Of a DNA stretch of 64,000 bases, positions 39,382-47,850 are shown piece after piece. The notes beneath the pieces are model-generated. The model did not search any database and was not told where the DNA came from. It was given only the letters and a program-made list of their open reading frames with translations. This DNA comes from an uncultured Rhizobiaceae group bacterium (GTDB lineage Bacteria; Pseudomonadota; Alphaproteobacteria; Rhizobiales; Rhizobiaceae). Both the position numbers and the translations under genes were made by a program. The stretch is from assembly GCA_937930845.1 (NCBI GenBank), contig CALHBJ010000002.1:181269-245268 (forward strand), written 5' to 3'. How positions within the stretch are numbered: the stretch's first letter is position 1; every line of letters starts with the position of its first letter.

Positions 39382-40893
39382 ATGGCAATTTTTCACTTAG
39401 ACACATACGCAATTACCAATCAAAGTGGCATCGGCTCAGGGGTCGCGGCTGCGGCCTATCGGTCAGGAACGGCCCTTCGCCAGTTTTCCACCCTTTCTGG
39501 CGATGCGAGAACATTAAAGCGACTACGCAAAGCCGGTGCCGACCGTTCTCCTCTCCACGATTATACGAAACGGCATGGTGTCGTCTCTGCTGAATTGATC
39601 TTTCCGGAAGGCCAACCGCCTGGCTCACGGGCCGACCGCGAAGAGTTTTGGAACCATGCAGAAAGCATTAACACACGCAAAAATTCGCGCGTGGCTCGCG
39701 AATTTAGGGTCGCCTTGCCCCATGAGATGTCAACGGAGCAGCGCCGGGCCCTAGTACTAGATATCGCTCAACAGCTCGTTGATCAGTTCCAGTGCGTGGC
39801 TGATGTAGCGGTTCATTTGCCGTCACTGAATGGTGATCAGAGAGGACATCACGCGCATATCATGACGACAACTAACAAATGGGAGGATGGAGCGTTGGGC
39901 AAGAAAACCGATCTTGAATTATCCAATCGTCAATGCGCCGAACGCGATATCCCGTATCCGCGCGAGCAAATCATTAAAATCCGGCAAATGGTTGAGAAAA
40001 CCACGAACAAACACTTGGCTGCGGCTGGTCTAAGCGTGCGCGTGGATTGCCGCTCCCTCCGAAATCAAAACGTGCCCATTCGACCATGTAAGAGTGTTTC
40101 TCTCGCTGAGCACCACATTAAACTTCGTGGAGCGGCGAACGATAATCAAACTGATCAGGATAGTGCGATTTCCAACAAGCTAATTGGCACTAATGTTGAG
40201 TTTTTGCGATCAAACCCTAGCTGGATTACTGAACGATGCAGAACGTGTGATGGCGAATTAAACGCCGAATGGGTGACTACATCTCTCAGCCGATATGTGC
40301 CGCACGAACACAAAGAATACGAAGGTCTGATGCAGTTCATCATGGCCGATGGTGAGATTTTGGAAGCCACTGTCGCTGACGCTGCTGCAGGATTGGATAC
40401 TGACAACCCCCTTGCACATACGCCCTCCTCTGCAATGTCTGCACCAACATTAGCCGCGCCGCGCACAGGCTATTCAGTGGCTGAAACTCGACCAAATTCA
40501 GCAGTGGACGAGCAGGCAATCTTCGACTCAATTGAGCGCACAATCTATGGGCTATCCAGCCTGTCTCTCATGGTCTTGCAAGGGCTTCGTGATGACCCAA
40601 AACTGGCTACAAAGTCATATATTGAAGCACTCATTGCACAGTTTGCCGAGTGTTTCACTCCGGACCACCTTGCCGATCAGCTTGATTTAATAGTGGCGCT
40701 CAGAGAGGTCGTTCCGTCCCAGGAGGCGATAAAATCCCTTAACATATCAGGGGAACTGCGGCGCATTTCTAAAGCAATCATTGCAGTCAGTGTGGTTATT
40801 GAAGAGGCAATCAAAATTTGTCCGGACGAGCTACCCGAATTCGCACAAGACGTGGAACCTAATCTCTGTTCAACCCAGCGTTTTGCGGCATAG
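39382..40893 (+). CDS. MobA/MobL-family relaxase (MOBQ type)
   Basis: Relaxases nick one strand at oriT and stay covalently bound for transfer. The 503-residue protein begins 'IFHLDTYAITNQSGIGSGVAAAAYRSGTALR' in the MobA/MobL style. 'VAREFRVALPHEMSTEQRRALV' and the metal-binding histidines H156, H157 and H159 ('GHHAHIMTTT') follow. The active Tyr is likely one of those in the first ~60 residues (Y9, Y27 or Y54). The C-terminal ~250 residues are not recognised. It lies between the restriction operon and the AT-rich cargo and suggests the island can be mobilised by a helper element. Confidence 0.85.
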   Translation: MAIFHLDTYAITNQSGIGSGVAAAAYRSGTALRQFSTLSGDARTLKRLRKAGADRSPLHDYTKRHGVVSAELIFPEGQPPGSRADREEFWNHAESINTRKNSRVAREFRVALPHEMSTEQRRALVLDIAQQLVDQFQCVADVAVHLPSLNGDQRGHHAHIMTTTNKWEDGALGKKTDLELSNRQCAERDIPYPREQIIKIRQMVEKTTNKHLAAAGLSVRVDCRSLRNQNVPIRPCKSVSLAEHHIKLRGAANDNQTDQDSAISNKLIGTNVEFLRSNPSWITERCRTCDGELNAEWVTTSLSRYVPHEHKEYEGLMQFIMADGEILEATVADAAAGLDTDNPLAHTPSSAMSAPTLAAPRTGYSVAETRPNSAVDEQAIFDSIERTIYGLSSLSLMVLQGLRDDPKLATKSYIEALIAQFAECFTPDHLADQLDLIVALREVVPSQEAIKSLNISGELRRISKAIIAVSVVIEEAIKICPDELPEFAQDVEPNLCSTQRFAA

Positions 40894-40992
40894 TTATGAA
40901 AGCAGATCGGGTTTCGGTTTGCTCCGGCTTAGCGGTTGCAGCGGTGGCCAATGTAGTTGACGACCCAACCAACTTTATCAGGTGAATACAAA

Positions 40993-41022
40993 AATGGTCC
41001 CCCGTCTTAGCGAGAGACCATT
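40993..41022. terminator. Bidirectional terminator between convergent genes
   Basis: AATGGTC (40993-40999) pairs with GACCATT (41016-41022). An A-run precedes it and TTCTTT nearly follows it on the plus strand. It sits between the relaxase gene and the minus-strand gene that ends at 41030. Confidence 0.6.
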
Positions 41023-41029
41023 CTTTGCT

Positions 41030-41416
41030 CTATTTAAGAGCTTCATAACGGTGTTTGAGTGTTTTTGCGCGCCGCCACGTCCTAAAAATGATAGTTTTCG
41101 CCGGTTTCACAGTGAGACGACGCCAGCCATGTAGGCGACGAAGCAAGAATGGTTTGATTTGACCCAGCCAAACCGCTGCTACAATCGCCTCATTGGGATA
41201 GACTTCAAAACCGCTGCGCTTTTTGCGGTCGGCAAAGCATCTGGCAAAAGCAGCGCTAATCTCCTTCCGGCACATTTCGTTTTGGCAAATGCAGCAAAAC
41301 AGAATTTTCGCAGTGCCATAACGCTCGGCATAATCCCTTCGCAGCAAGTCAGGTGCGCGCGTGAAATCCAGATGGACGATGCCGCGACGGTCGAGTGTAA
41401 GTGTCATAAACTTCAT
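41030..41416 (-). CDS. Hypothetical basic protein
   Basis: The 128-residue product is not recognised. The start at 41416 is supported by an AAGGAGG ribosome-binding site 7 bases upstream. The protein is rich in Arg and Lys, especially at the end ('FRTWRRAKTLKHRYEALK'). It carries three cysteines near residues 40-50 ('ILFCCICQNEMCRKEI'), which could bind a metal. A plus-strand frame (41159-41791) overlaps it but has no comparable ribosome-binding site. Confidence 0.5.
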   Translation of the reverse strand: MKFMTLTLDRRGIVHLDFTRAPDLLRRDYAERYGTAKILFCCICQNEMCRKEISAAFARCFADRKKRSGFEVYPNEAIVAAVWLGQIKPFLLRRLHGWRRLTVKPAKTIIFRTWRRAKTLKHRYEALK

Positions 41417-42018
41417 GACCGGCCTCCTTTGCAGAAAGCTGTTATTTCGCGACGTATTTGTAAGAAAGTGAATGCGCGAAGAGCACACTTTGCGTTGACG
41501 AAGCGTACGCAAGCGCTATTGGTTCCAATAACCATTGGATTCTCCATTCGTACTGGAGTTGAAATTGGCCAGATGCCGCCGATGTTTGCGCGTCGGCGGC
41601 ATCGTCCTTTTTTGCGAAAGTACGATGCCGATCTGACCGCACCGGATGAGCCGAGTGCATATTCATTTTTCCATAGATCAGCCAAAGAGCAAGCGATAAT
41701 CGGCCGAACAGTTAATGAAATGCGGCCGAATCCAGCCAGTCAGCCAACGCCGGTTTTGGCAACGAGCTATAGCTTCAATGTTCGATCCTAGCACCATTTC
41801 TAGCTAACTGTTTCTAGGCCATTCTCCACGTAGCGCTGAGATTAGCCAAAAAATTCAATGATTTGGAATTATTGTGCGCTTCATTTTCAATTATAGTGTG
41901 CAGAAATAGATTTGTTGCGAAATACCCAAGATTGATCTTGGAAATTTCAAGATCTTTGGCAATTTTGAAATTACTGGCGCTCTTCTAACACTTTGACAAA
42001 CCCGCCAGTAGGTTTGCC
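41417..42018. other. AT-rich intergenic region of the island
   Basis: No supported gene is seen in these 602 bases. Short frames on both strands lack start signals. The last ~170 bases (41840-42010) are very AT-rich and contain repeated 'ttgaaat'/'tttcaa' words, plausible as promoter DNA for the divergent minus-strand gene and the AlpA-like gene at 42019. Confidence 0.4.
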
Positions 42019-42453
42019 GTGGTTGTTGAAATGCCTAAGTTCCTAACCCGTAAGCAGGTAATCAAAAAGTTTCCGATTTTATCGCGAAGCCTGTTCGACA
42101 AATTGTGCGCGGATGGCAAGGGCCCGGCATATACTGTGATCGGTAAAGCTCATTATTACTTCAAGAAAGACATCAAACGTTGGCTCAACATCTTTTATGT
42201 CCCGTGTTCAGTCGATCCTGACAATTTCAAAGAAGCTGCCGATTGTAAGCTGGTTGAAATCACCCCTCACAAAAGATCATCAGAAGCACCTCGACCGTCA
42301 GCAAAGATCAAGGCTGAAAGTAAGCCGTCAAAATGTGGGAGGCCGCGTAAGAGTTTGAAGCCATCTCGACACTCAAATCTGAAATCTCAAAACCTCCCAA
42401 AAATGTCACATTGCCCAACATTTCCAATTCGAAGAGAGAATGACGATGACTGA
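42019..42453 (+). CDS. AlpA/MerR-like helix-turn-helix protein
   Basis: In this 144-residue protein the N-terminal 60 residues ('FLTRKQVIKKFPILSRSLFDKLCADGKGPAYTVIGKAHYYFKKDIKRWLN') have the layout of AlpA or excisionase-type DNA-binding domains. These are common next to integrases, where they act as excision factors or island regulators. The C-terminal half is basic and Ser/Pro-rich with a 'KCGRPRKSLKPSRH' AT-hook-like segment. The start is either GTG 42019 or ATG 42031. It overlaps the next gene by 14 bp. An excision or regulatory role is inferred. Confidence 0.6.
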   Translation: MVVEMPKFLTRKQVIKKFPILSRSLFDKLCADGKGPAYTVIGKAHYYFKKDIKRWLNIFYVPCSVDPDNFKEAADCKLVEITPHKRSSEAPRPSAKIKAESKPSKCGRPRKSLKPSRHSNLKSQNLPKMSHCPTFPIRRENDDD

Positions 42454-43246
42454 GCTTTCAAATAAAAAAACGTACTTGGCAGTAGTTGAAAGTTCAGTGA
42501 AATCGGACACTCAAATTTCTGAGAAGTTTGACGGTCAAACTTCAGAGCCTCAGACACGGGCGAATACCACGGATGATTGCAGGACTAATAAGTGCATTAT
42601 GAATAGCCGTATACCGAATGCGAACTATAGCTCTGCTGTTGATGCGTTTAAAAAGATGGAAGCTTTGGAACAGCAATCAGATATCGGGCTGCAGATAGTT
42701 CAATTGGCAGCAATGCACGCAGCCTACCTAGTGTATTATCCGTTTCGCAATGACGAAACAGCATGGTGCAGCTTTCTGAGTGAACTTGGAATCACACTCA
42801 AAGGACAGACAAGGCACGTTGTTTCGCCGCTGCTAGATTGTCTCTTCGCGTCTAGCAAATCCTCTGCATGCAAATCTAAGAAGAGTATGTGGTCGTCGTC
42901 CATTACCCATGCTGCCAAGAATGACATCGAGCCTGATAAATTCAAAAAATTCATTCAAACTTCAGGTGGCATAGCTAAATCGGCAAAAGCTGCGCGGAAA
43001 CTAAAATTGACTAAAGATGATCGGCTGAAAGCAGCTGAGGCGGCGCATGAAGCTGAATTACGTTTTCGCGCGCGCGCGCCAAATCTGCAGCTTCAAACTT
43101 CACAATTTGTCGATAGCCTCAGTGTCGGATTTAACATCGTGGTTGTTGAGAAAAAGGCTTCAGGGAAGGCCAGCATTCTCGCTCGTCTAGAAGATTCAAG
43201 TGTGACGGCTCATCAAAAATTTCTGAAACTCATCACTAAGAAATAG
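42440..43246 (+). CDS. Hypothetical protein
   Basis: The 268-residue product is not recognised. It has no signal peptide or membrane segment. Residues ~1-60 are polar and probably disordered. A helical core follows (~65-150, with 'MHAAYLVYYPFRNDETAWCSFLSELGI'), then a Lys-rich helix (~175-215) that may bind nucleic acid. It is coupled to the AlpA-like gene upstream and abuts the GP88-like gene downstream, so the three form an operon. Confidence 0.6.
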   Translation: MTMTELSNKKTYLAVVESSVKSDTQISEKFDGQTSEPQTRANTTDDCRTNKCIMNSRIPNANYSSAVDAFKKMEALEQQSDIGLQIVQLAAMHAAYLVYYPFRNDETAWCSFLSELGITLKGQTRHVVSPLLDCLFASSKSSACKSKKSMWSSSITHAAKNDIEPDKFKKFIQTSGGIAKSAKAARKLKLTKDDRLKAAEAAHEAELRFRARAPNLQLQTSQFVDSLSVGFNIVVVEKKASGKASILARLEDSSVTAHQKFLKLITKK

Positions 43247-43249
43247 GTG

Positions 43250-44005
43250 ATGAAACAAAATAGAAAACCAAAGCAGCGCCACACGTCGAAGAAACGACTG
43301 TCACCCATTTGTTTGGCGGCTGATGATCCTGCAATCATTGAGAAACGCTCACTTCATCCCAATCGTGTGCGTGATCCAAATGAGACGGAATGGGTCCTGA
43401 AAAGTGGCATGCATTCTAGGAAATATGGAGACCGAGTTGCGAAAGGAACCTGGGTCGATTTTCCGGTTTTCTCTTTTACTTTGGAAGAGCGTGCCACTTG
43501 TCCGGCGCATTGTTCCCAGTTTGCGATTTGCTTCGGCAATAGAATGAGCCAGCCGAGAGCTTATCGATACCGCCACGGCCAAGCCCTGACTGATCAGTTG
43601 GAAACAGAATTTCAGATATTGTCGTTGGAACCTGAGACAGCGCCCGGTACCGTGGTCCGCGCGCACACGTTAGGTGATTTCTATTCAATTTCCTATGTAT
43701 CCTGGTGGGCAGAGCAACTTGCCAGACACTCTCGTTTGCATGTTTGGGGCTACACCGCATGGACGCCCAACTGTGATATTGGACGAGCAATAGCACAAGT
43801 TAAACGCGATTTTCCGGACAGGTTCCGCGTGCGTTGGTCGAACCGGCCAGGCGAGGAGGACTCTGTTTCGGTTGTTAGTGGTCTGGATAAGATCCCAAAC
43901 GACGGATCGATCGTTTGTCCATACGATATCCGGCGGGTGAAAAACTGTGCGGAATGTGGCATTTGCTGGGAATCCCGCAAACACGTCGTCTTTCTAGAGC
44001 ATTAG
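43250..44005 (+). CDS. GP88-family phage-related protein
   Basis: The protein has 251 residues from the ATG at 43250, directly after the stop of the preceding gene; an in-frame GTG at 43247 is the alternative start. The pattern 'TCPAHCSQFAICFG', 'VVRAHTLGDFYSISYVSWWAEQL' and 'HVWGYTAWTP' with a late Cys cluster ('CPYDIRRVKNCAECGICW') matches the Gp88-type family found in mycobacteriophages and mobile elements. Its cysteines may bind metal. The biochemical role of this family is not established. Confidence 0.6.
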   Translation: MKQNRKPKQRHTSKKRLSPICLAADDPAIIEKRSLHPNRVRDPNETEWVLKSGMHSRKYGDRVAKGTWVDFPVFSFTLEERATCPAHCSQFAICFGNRMSQPRAYRYRHGQALTDQLETEFQILSLEPETAPGTVVRAHTLGDFYSISYVSWWAEQLARHSRLHVWGYTAWTPNCDIGRAIAQVKRDFPDRFRVRWSNRPGEEDSVSVVSGLDKIPNDGSIVCPYDIRRVKNCAECGICWESRKHVVFLEH

Positions 44006-44206
44006 TGAGCTGCTGTTTGGTGCTGCTTTTCTCTGGCAGCTCACTGTCACGATTGATGCCCAATTTTACATCTTCCACGATTTGACATATTAAGTAGACA
44101 TGGGAATTAGATATTCCTCTTAAATTCCGTTCAAAAAATGTTCTAATTCAATAAGTTAAATTTTATTAAAACCGGACATTTATCAGGACATATATGCGGA
44201 CAAGTT

Positions 44207-45403
44207 ATGCGTGAAGATCGAAATGAAACCACGGCTACAATGGAGCCTATGCTAATCGCTGAAGGCGCAAAAGCGAGAGCAGAGCTTGTTGACCTAGCGT
44301 TGACACTGGCTGAGGAATCTGCGGCATTTAAGAACAGTCTGCCAGACGGTGTGCGGATCGCGTTGGCAAATCTCGTAAGGTCAATGAACTGCTATTACAG
44401 CAACCTAATTGAAGGCCATGACACTCATCCGGTTTCAATAGAGCGGGCCTTGAAAGAGGACTACAGCGCTGATCCAGAAAAAAGAAACCTGCAGCTGGAA
44501 GCTAAAGCTCATATCTTAGTTCAGCAATGGATTGATGACGGTGGATTAGATGGAGCTGCGACCAGACCAGACAACATATCAGCTATTCACCGCCGGTTTT
44601 GCGAAAACGTCCCTGACGAGCTTTTGTGGTCGGTGAATCCCGAAACCGGTGAACGGCTTAAAGTTGTTCCGGGTGAGTGGCGGACAAGTGACGTTAAAGT
44701 TGGACGACACATTCCTATCAGTCCCGGAGCGGTGCCCAGGTTCCTAGAGTATTTCGAAAGAGCTTACTCCAACCTTGGTCGGGCTAACTCAATTTTATCA
44801 GTTGCCGCTGCTCACCACCGGCTTGCGTGGATACACCCTTTCCAAGACGGCAATGGACGTGTTGCACGATTGATGACGCATGCCATGCTGCTTGATGCAT
44901 TGGATACAGGAGCTATTTGGTCGGTCTCACGGGGCTTCGCTCGCAGCAATGGTCGATACAAAGACCTTCTCGCTGCATGCGATATGCGCCGACGGAACGA
45001 CCTTGATGGTAGGGGCACGCTGAGCCAGGAATCTTTGGTCGCTTTCACCAAGTTTTTTCTAGAAATTTGCCTAGACCAAGTGCGGTTCATGCGCGAACTC
45101 ATCAGGCCAGAGAAACTTCACACGCGGATACAACTATGGGCAGAGGAGGCAATTCGACTGGGCGAGCTTCCCCCGAAGTCCGATAGAATTCTACAAACTG
45201 TGCTGTATCGCGGTGAACTTCCAAGAGGTGAAGTGCCTGAAATCATCGGCGCTACCGCTCGCCACGCCAGCAGACTTACATCTGCTCTCTTGGCTAGAGG
45301 CGTGCTGACATCCGAAAGTTCAAGGGGAGTATTGAAATTGTCATTTCCAGCCGAACTGGCAGCCCGATGGACGCCTGGCCTGTTCCCTGATCAATTAGAC
45401 TGA
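44207..45403 (+). CDS. Fic-domain protein with internal inhibitory motif and C-terminal winged helix
   Basis: The 398-residue protein has the Fic catalytic motif H210-P-F-Q-D-G-N-G-R218, which normally transfers AMP from ATP to a hydroxyl side chain on a target. Near the N-terminus 'S65-N-L-I-E69-G70' fits the (S/T)xxxE(G/N) inhibitory helix, making it a class II, self-inhibited Fic protein with no separate antitoxin. The last ~70 residues look like a winged HTH ('VPEIIGATARHASRLTSALLARGVL'). It stands alone with 201 bp of AT-rich DNA before it. The target is unknown. Confidence 0.88.
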   Translation: MREDRNETTATMEPMLIAEGAKARAELVDLALTLAEESAAFKNSLPDGVRIALANLVRSMNCYYSNLIEGHDTHPVSIERALKEDYSADPEKRNLQLEAKAHILVQQWIDDGGLDGAATRPDNISAIHRRFCENVPDELLWSVNPETGERLKVVPGEWRTSDVKVGRHIPISPGAVPRFLEYFERAYSNLGRANSILSVAAAHHRLAWIHPFQDGNGRVARLMTHAMLLDALDTGAIWSVSRGFARSNGRYKDLLAACDMRRRNDLDGRGTLSQESLVAFTKFFLEICLDQVRFMRELIRPEKLHTRIQLWAEEAIRLGELPPKSDRILQTVLYRGELPRGEVPEIIGATARHASRLTSALLARGVLTSESSRGVLKLSFPAELAARWTPGLFPDQLD

Positions 45404-45727
45404 AAATGCTGAATAGCGAGTGTGCAAGTGAAGGTTTGAAAGCAGTTGCAGCGGCAAGTCGCCGAACTGTCGCATTAGAGCTTTGCCGCTACACAGCGAA
45501 GTTGCATAAGGTCCATTATGGAACGAGTATCCATAACGCCAAGATTGAAACAGGGTCAGAGGTCCCACTGAAATTTTCCTGGAGTATTGTCCGAAACTTG
45601 CCGACCAACACTTCGTGAAACAGCGATTTTCCAAGCCACATTGTTCCCCGTCAGCGCCAATGGAACATACTAGTCTGATTGCATAAGGGAGAGTTTTTGG
45701 CTCATCTTCACCACCTAGGAGTGAAGA

Positions 45728-45997
45728 ATGAGACATGTCCGTCGTCAGCATAATCTGGAACACTCGATGAGCCGACGGGGCAACTGTCACGACAACGCCG
45801 TCGCAGAGAGCTTCTTCAACCTGCTCAAGCGCGAACGGATCAGCCGACGCACATATCGTAGCCGTGAAGAGGCACGGCGCGATGTGTTCGACTATATCGA
45901 GATGTTCTATAACCCGAAAAGGAAACATGCGAGAAACGGGATGCTGTCACCCGTCGAGTTCGAACGACAGCAGAAAATGAACACCGAGGGTGTCTAA
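45728..45997 (+). pseudogene. IS3-family transposase orfB fragment
   Basis: Only the C-terminal part remains: 'SMSRRGNCHDNAVAESFFNLLKRERISRRTYRSREEARRDVF' and 'FDYIEMFYNPKRKHARNGMLSPVEFE', the last third of the integrase catalytic domain. It includes the final catalytic Glu (AESFF). The N-terminal part and orfA are absent. The sequence after the stop ('ggtgtctaagaaactcgggg') resembles the right end of IS3-group elements. The 320 bases upstream (45404-45727) have no recognisable gene. Confidence 0.8.
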
Positions 45998-46103
45998 GAA
46001 ACTCGGGGTTATTCAATCATTCGAATTGACTTGCCAACCAGGCCAGTGTTGTTTTTTGCTAGAATTTGAATTTTAGAAAGTGAACGGATTTTTGGAGTTG
46101 AAT

Positions 46104-46454
46104 ATGGTGATGCGAAATATGCTGAAAATTTTGATTGTAATTCTTTTCGCTTTAGGCTGTCCGCAGCCAAGCCTTGCACAAGGGGTGATTGGGTCAACAT
46201 GTTCTGCAGCATTATATTGTCCCAAGAGCAACAATGATTCAACAAATGCCTGCCTTGGCATTGGCAAGAAATTTTATCCCGGAGTTCTTATGTTGGTCGC
46301 CAAGAGTGCGTTTGTGAAAGAGTGTCAACGTAAGAACGCGTTAGATTATTGCGGAGCGTTTGGAGGATCATCAAACCTTCGCAAAGAATATGGGGGAGGA
46401 TGCGCCGAACAATGCAAGAGCAGAGTTGTTTGCTTACACGGAGACAATCGATGA
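46104..46454 (+). CDS. Small exported cysteine-containing protein
   Basis: The protein has 116 residues from the ATG at 46104, which has GGAG 6 bases upstream. The N-terminus 'MRNMLKILIVILFALGCPQPSLA|QG' is a signal peptide. The mature part has about eight cysteines ('STCSAALYCPK', 'KECQRKNALDYCGAF', 'CAEQCKSRVVCLHG'), consistent with a disulfide-rich periplasmic or secreted protein. The family is unknown. It lies upstream of the four-gene giant-protein operon, separated by an opposing gene. Confidence 0.55.
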   Translation: MVMRNMLKILIVILFALGCPQPSLAQGVIGSTCSAALYCPKSNNDSTNACLGIGKKFYPGVLMLVAKSAFVKECQRKNALDYCGAFGGSSNLRKEYGGGCAEQCKSRVVCLHGDNR

Positions 46455-46837
46455 TCTAGCCAACACGAGCTTAGCTGAATTGGTCAGATATCGATCTCTA
46501 ATCAATCCCTTAAAGTAATTGAAATACGATCTATTTGATTTTTCAGGCCCTGACACATTCTCCGGTCTTCCTGTATAACGCTCGTAAAGCGCTTCAAATT
46601 CCTCGGTACGCGCCTGCCAGAGGCGCAAGATCGAAGCTTTAAGATGCCCGAGTTGCTCTTGAACAATACTAATCATCAGCCCCCGCGTAGGAAGGCAGAC
46701 CCTTCCGCAACGAATACCCGTAAAAGACGTTCATGCGTTCACGTTCGAGACTATCCGGTCGCAGATCGGATGCCGATGTTTAATCACAATTTCTAACGGA
46801 GCAAAATTCGCGCGGACGTCATCTCATAGAGAGTCTG
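46455..46837. other. Intergenic region
   Basis: No supported gene is seen in these 383 bases. An 80-codon minus-strand frame (46434-46676) lacks a ribosome-binding site and overlaps the end of the preceding gene. Nothing regulatory stands out. Confidence 0.4.
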
Positions 46838-47392
46838 CTAGCCGGTCGATGAAATAGCTTTCCACCAATCTTTTGACCTATGTTCTGCGGGCAGTTCTAT
46901 TGGCTTTATAAACTTCAGATAAGACTTGAATACTTCTCCATTTGCGAGGGCATCGTAATCCACTGACTGCCCTCGAATCATTGGGCCCAGCAGTCCCGCT
47001 CTTCCCAATCGGATTATGTCTTGGCTTAGCTTATCGCAACTTTCATAACAGGCCTTGTTCGCCTCCAACGTATCGACACCCGTTTCATAAAGAAATTGGA
47101 TGAAAACATACCACGTTAGTACTTTAATCTTTTTTGAAGCCTTGCTTTCTTGAGTCTTCATAGCACCGAAATGGCCTAAGGTAGCTTTTGCTACGCCATC
47201 AAAGATCATTGAACGCAACTCGATAGCACAGCCTTTGTTGCAATCATTAAGGCGCTCTAGAGCCTTCACTAGCTCAGCTTGGGCAACGTTCGAATCGTAC
47301 TCAGCTGCAATCGCATCCCGCGGAACCGCGTGAAAAAGCAATCCCAAAAAAACGAAAACTGTCGAAATCAGTCGAATATTTGTCATGCGCAT
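46838..47392 (-). CDS. Exported hypothetical protein
   Basis: The protein has 184 residues from the ATG at 47392, supported by AAGGA about 10 bases upstream. A signal peptide ends near 'VPRDAIA|AE'. The mature part has two paired cysteine groups ('LNDCNKGCAIEL', 'KACYESCDKL') in predicted helices, suggesting helical hairpins stapled by disulfides. I do not recognise the family. It is divergent from the giant-protein operon. Confidence 0.55.
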   Translation of the reverse strand: MRMTNIRLISTVFVFLGLLFHAVPRDAIAAEYDSNVAQAELVKALERLNDCNKGCAIELRSMIFDGVAKATLGHFGAMKTQESKASKKIKVLTWYVFIQFLYETGVDTLEANKACYESCDKLSQDIIRLGRAGLLGPMIRGQSVDYDALANGEVFKSYLKFIKPIELPAEHRSKDWWKAISSTG

Positions 47393-47850
47393 TATGCAAT
47401 AATCCTTCTTGTTATCGGCCATAACTCGTCGGCTCCAAGGCGAATGTTAGTTCATAGTCATGCCTTTACGCAAATTAACCATACTTTCGGCAGCTTGTGA
47501 ATTTTATGCGAGCAAGCTACGCGACCGTTTGGTATAATCGGAAAGACGCCATTATTTGATAGCGATCTGCGCTTAATTCAATAATTAGTATATCGCTCCG
47601 TCCGGCATTCTATTGATGAGGACCGCCAATTTTTACGTTACGCATCAAAATGTTCTCCACATTTCAAAAGACATTCAAAGTATAATCAATCGCATAGAGT
47701 ACATGATTGAAATTTTAGGCGCAATCGAGGGCAGGTTTGCGCCAATTTCTTGTTTTATCAACAGCTCCCTAGTATTTGTTATTTGATGCATTGACGGACT
47801 TGCGTCAATGCACGAAGCTTTCGTTCGGGGCAAACAGGGGGGAGAGGCGC
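47393..47850. other. Intergenic region with the probable promoter of the giant-protein operon
   Basis: These 458 bases are AT-rich without a clear gene. A consensus TATAAT lies at 47533-47538, with no good -35 at 17-18 bp. A small palindrome (TAATT-CAAT-AATTA, 47574-47587) follows. Promoters for both divergent units are probably here. Confidence 0.4.

Noticed and set aside
41159..41791. 210-codon plus-strand frame
   Set aside because: It overlaps the minus-strand 128-residue gene, which has a strong AAGGAGG site; the plus frame has no ribosome-binding site and unlikely composition.
45395..45928. 177-codon minus-strand frame
   Set aside because: It runs antisense through the IS3 transposase fragment, so the right part cannot be an independent gene; no start signal is seen.
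46434..46676. 80-codon minus-strand frame
   Set aside because: No ribosome-binding site, overlaps the end of the small exported protein gene, and has no recognised family.
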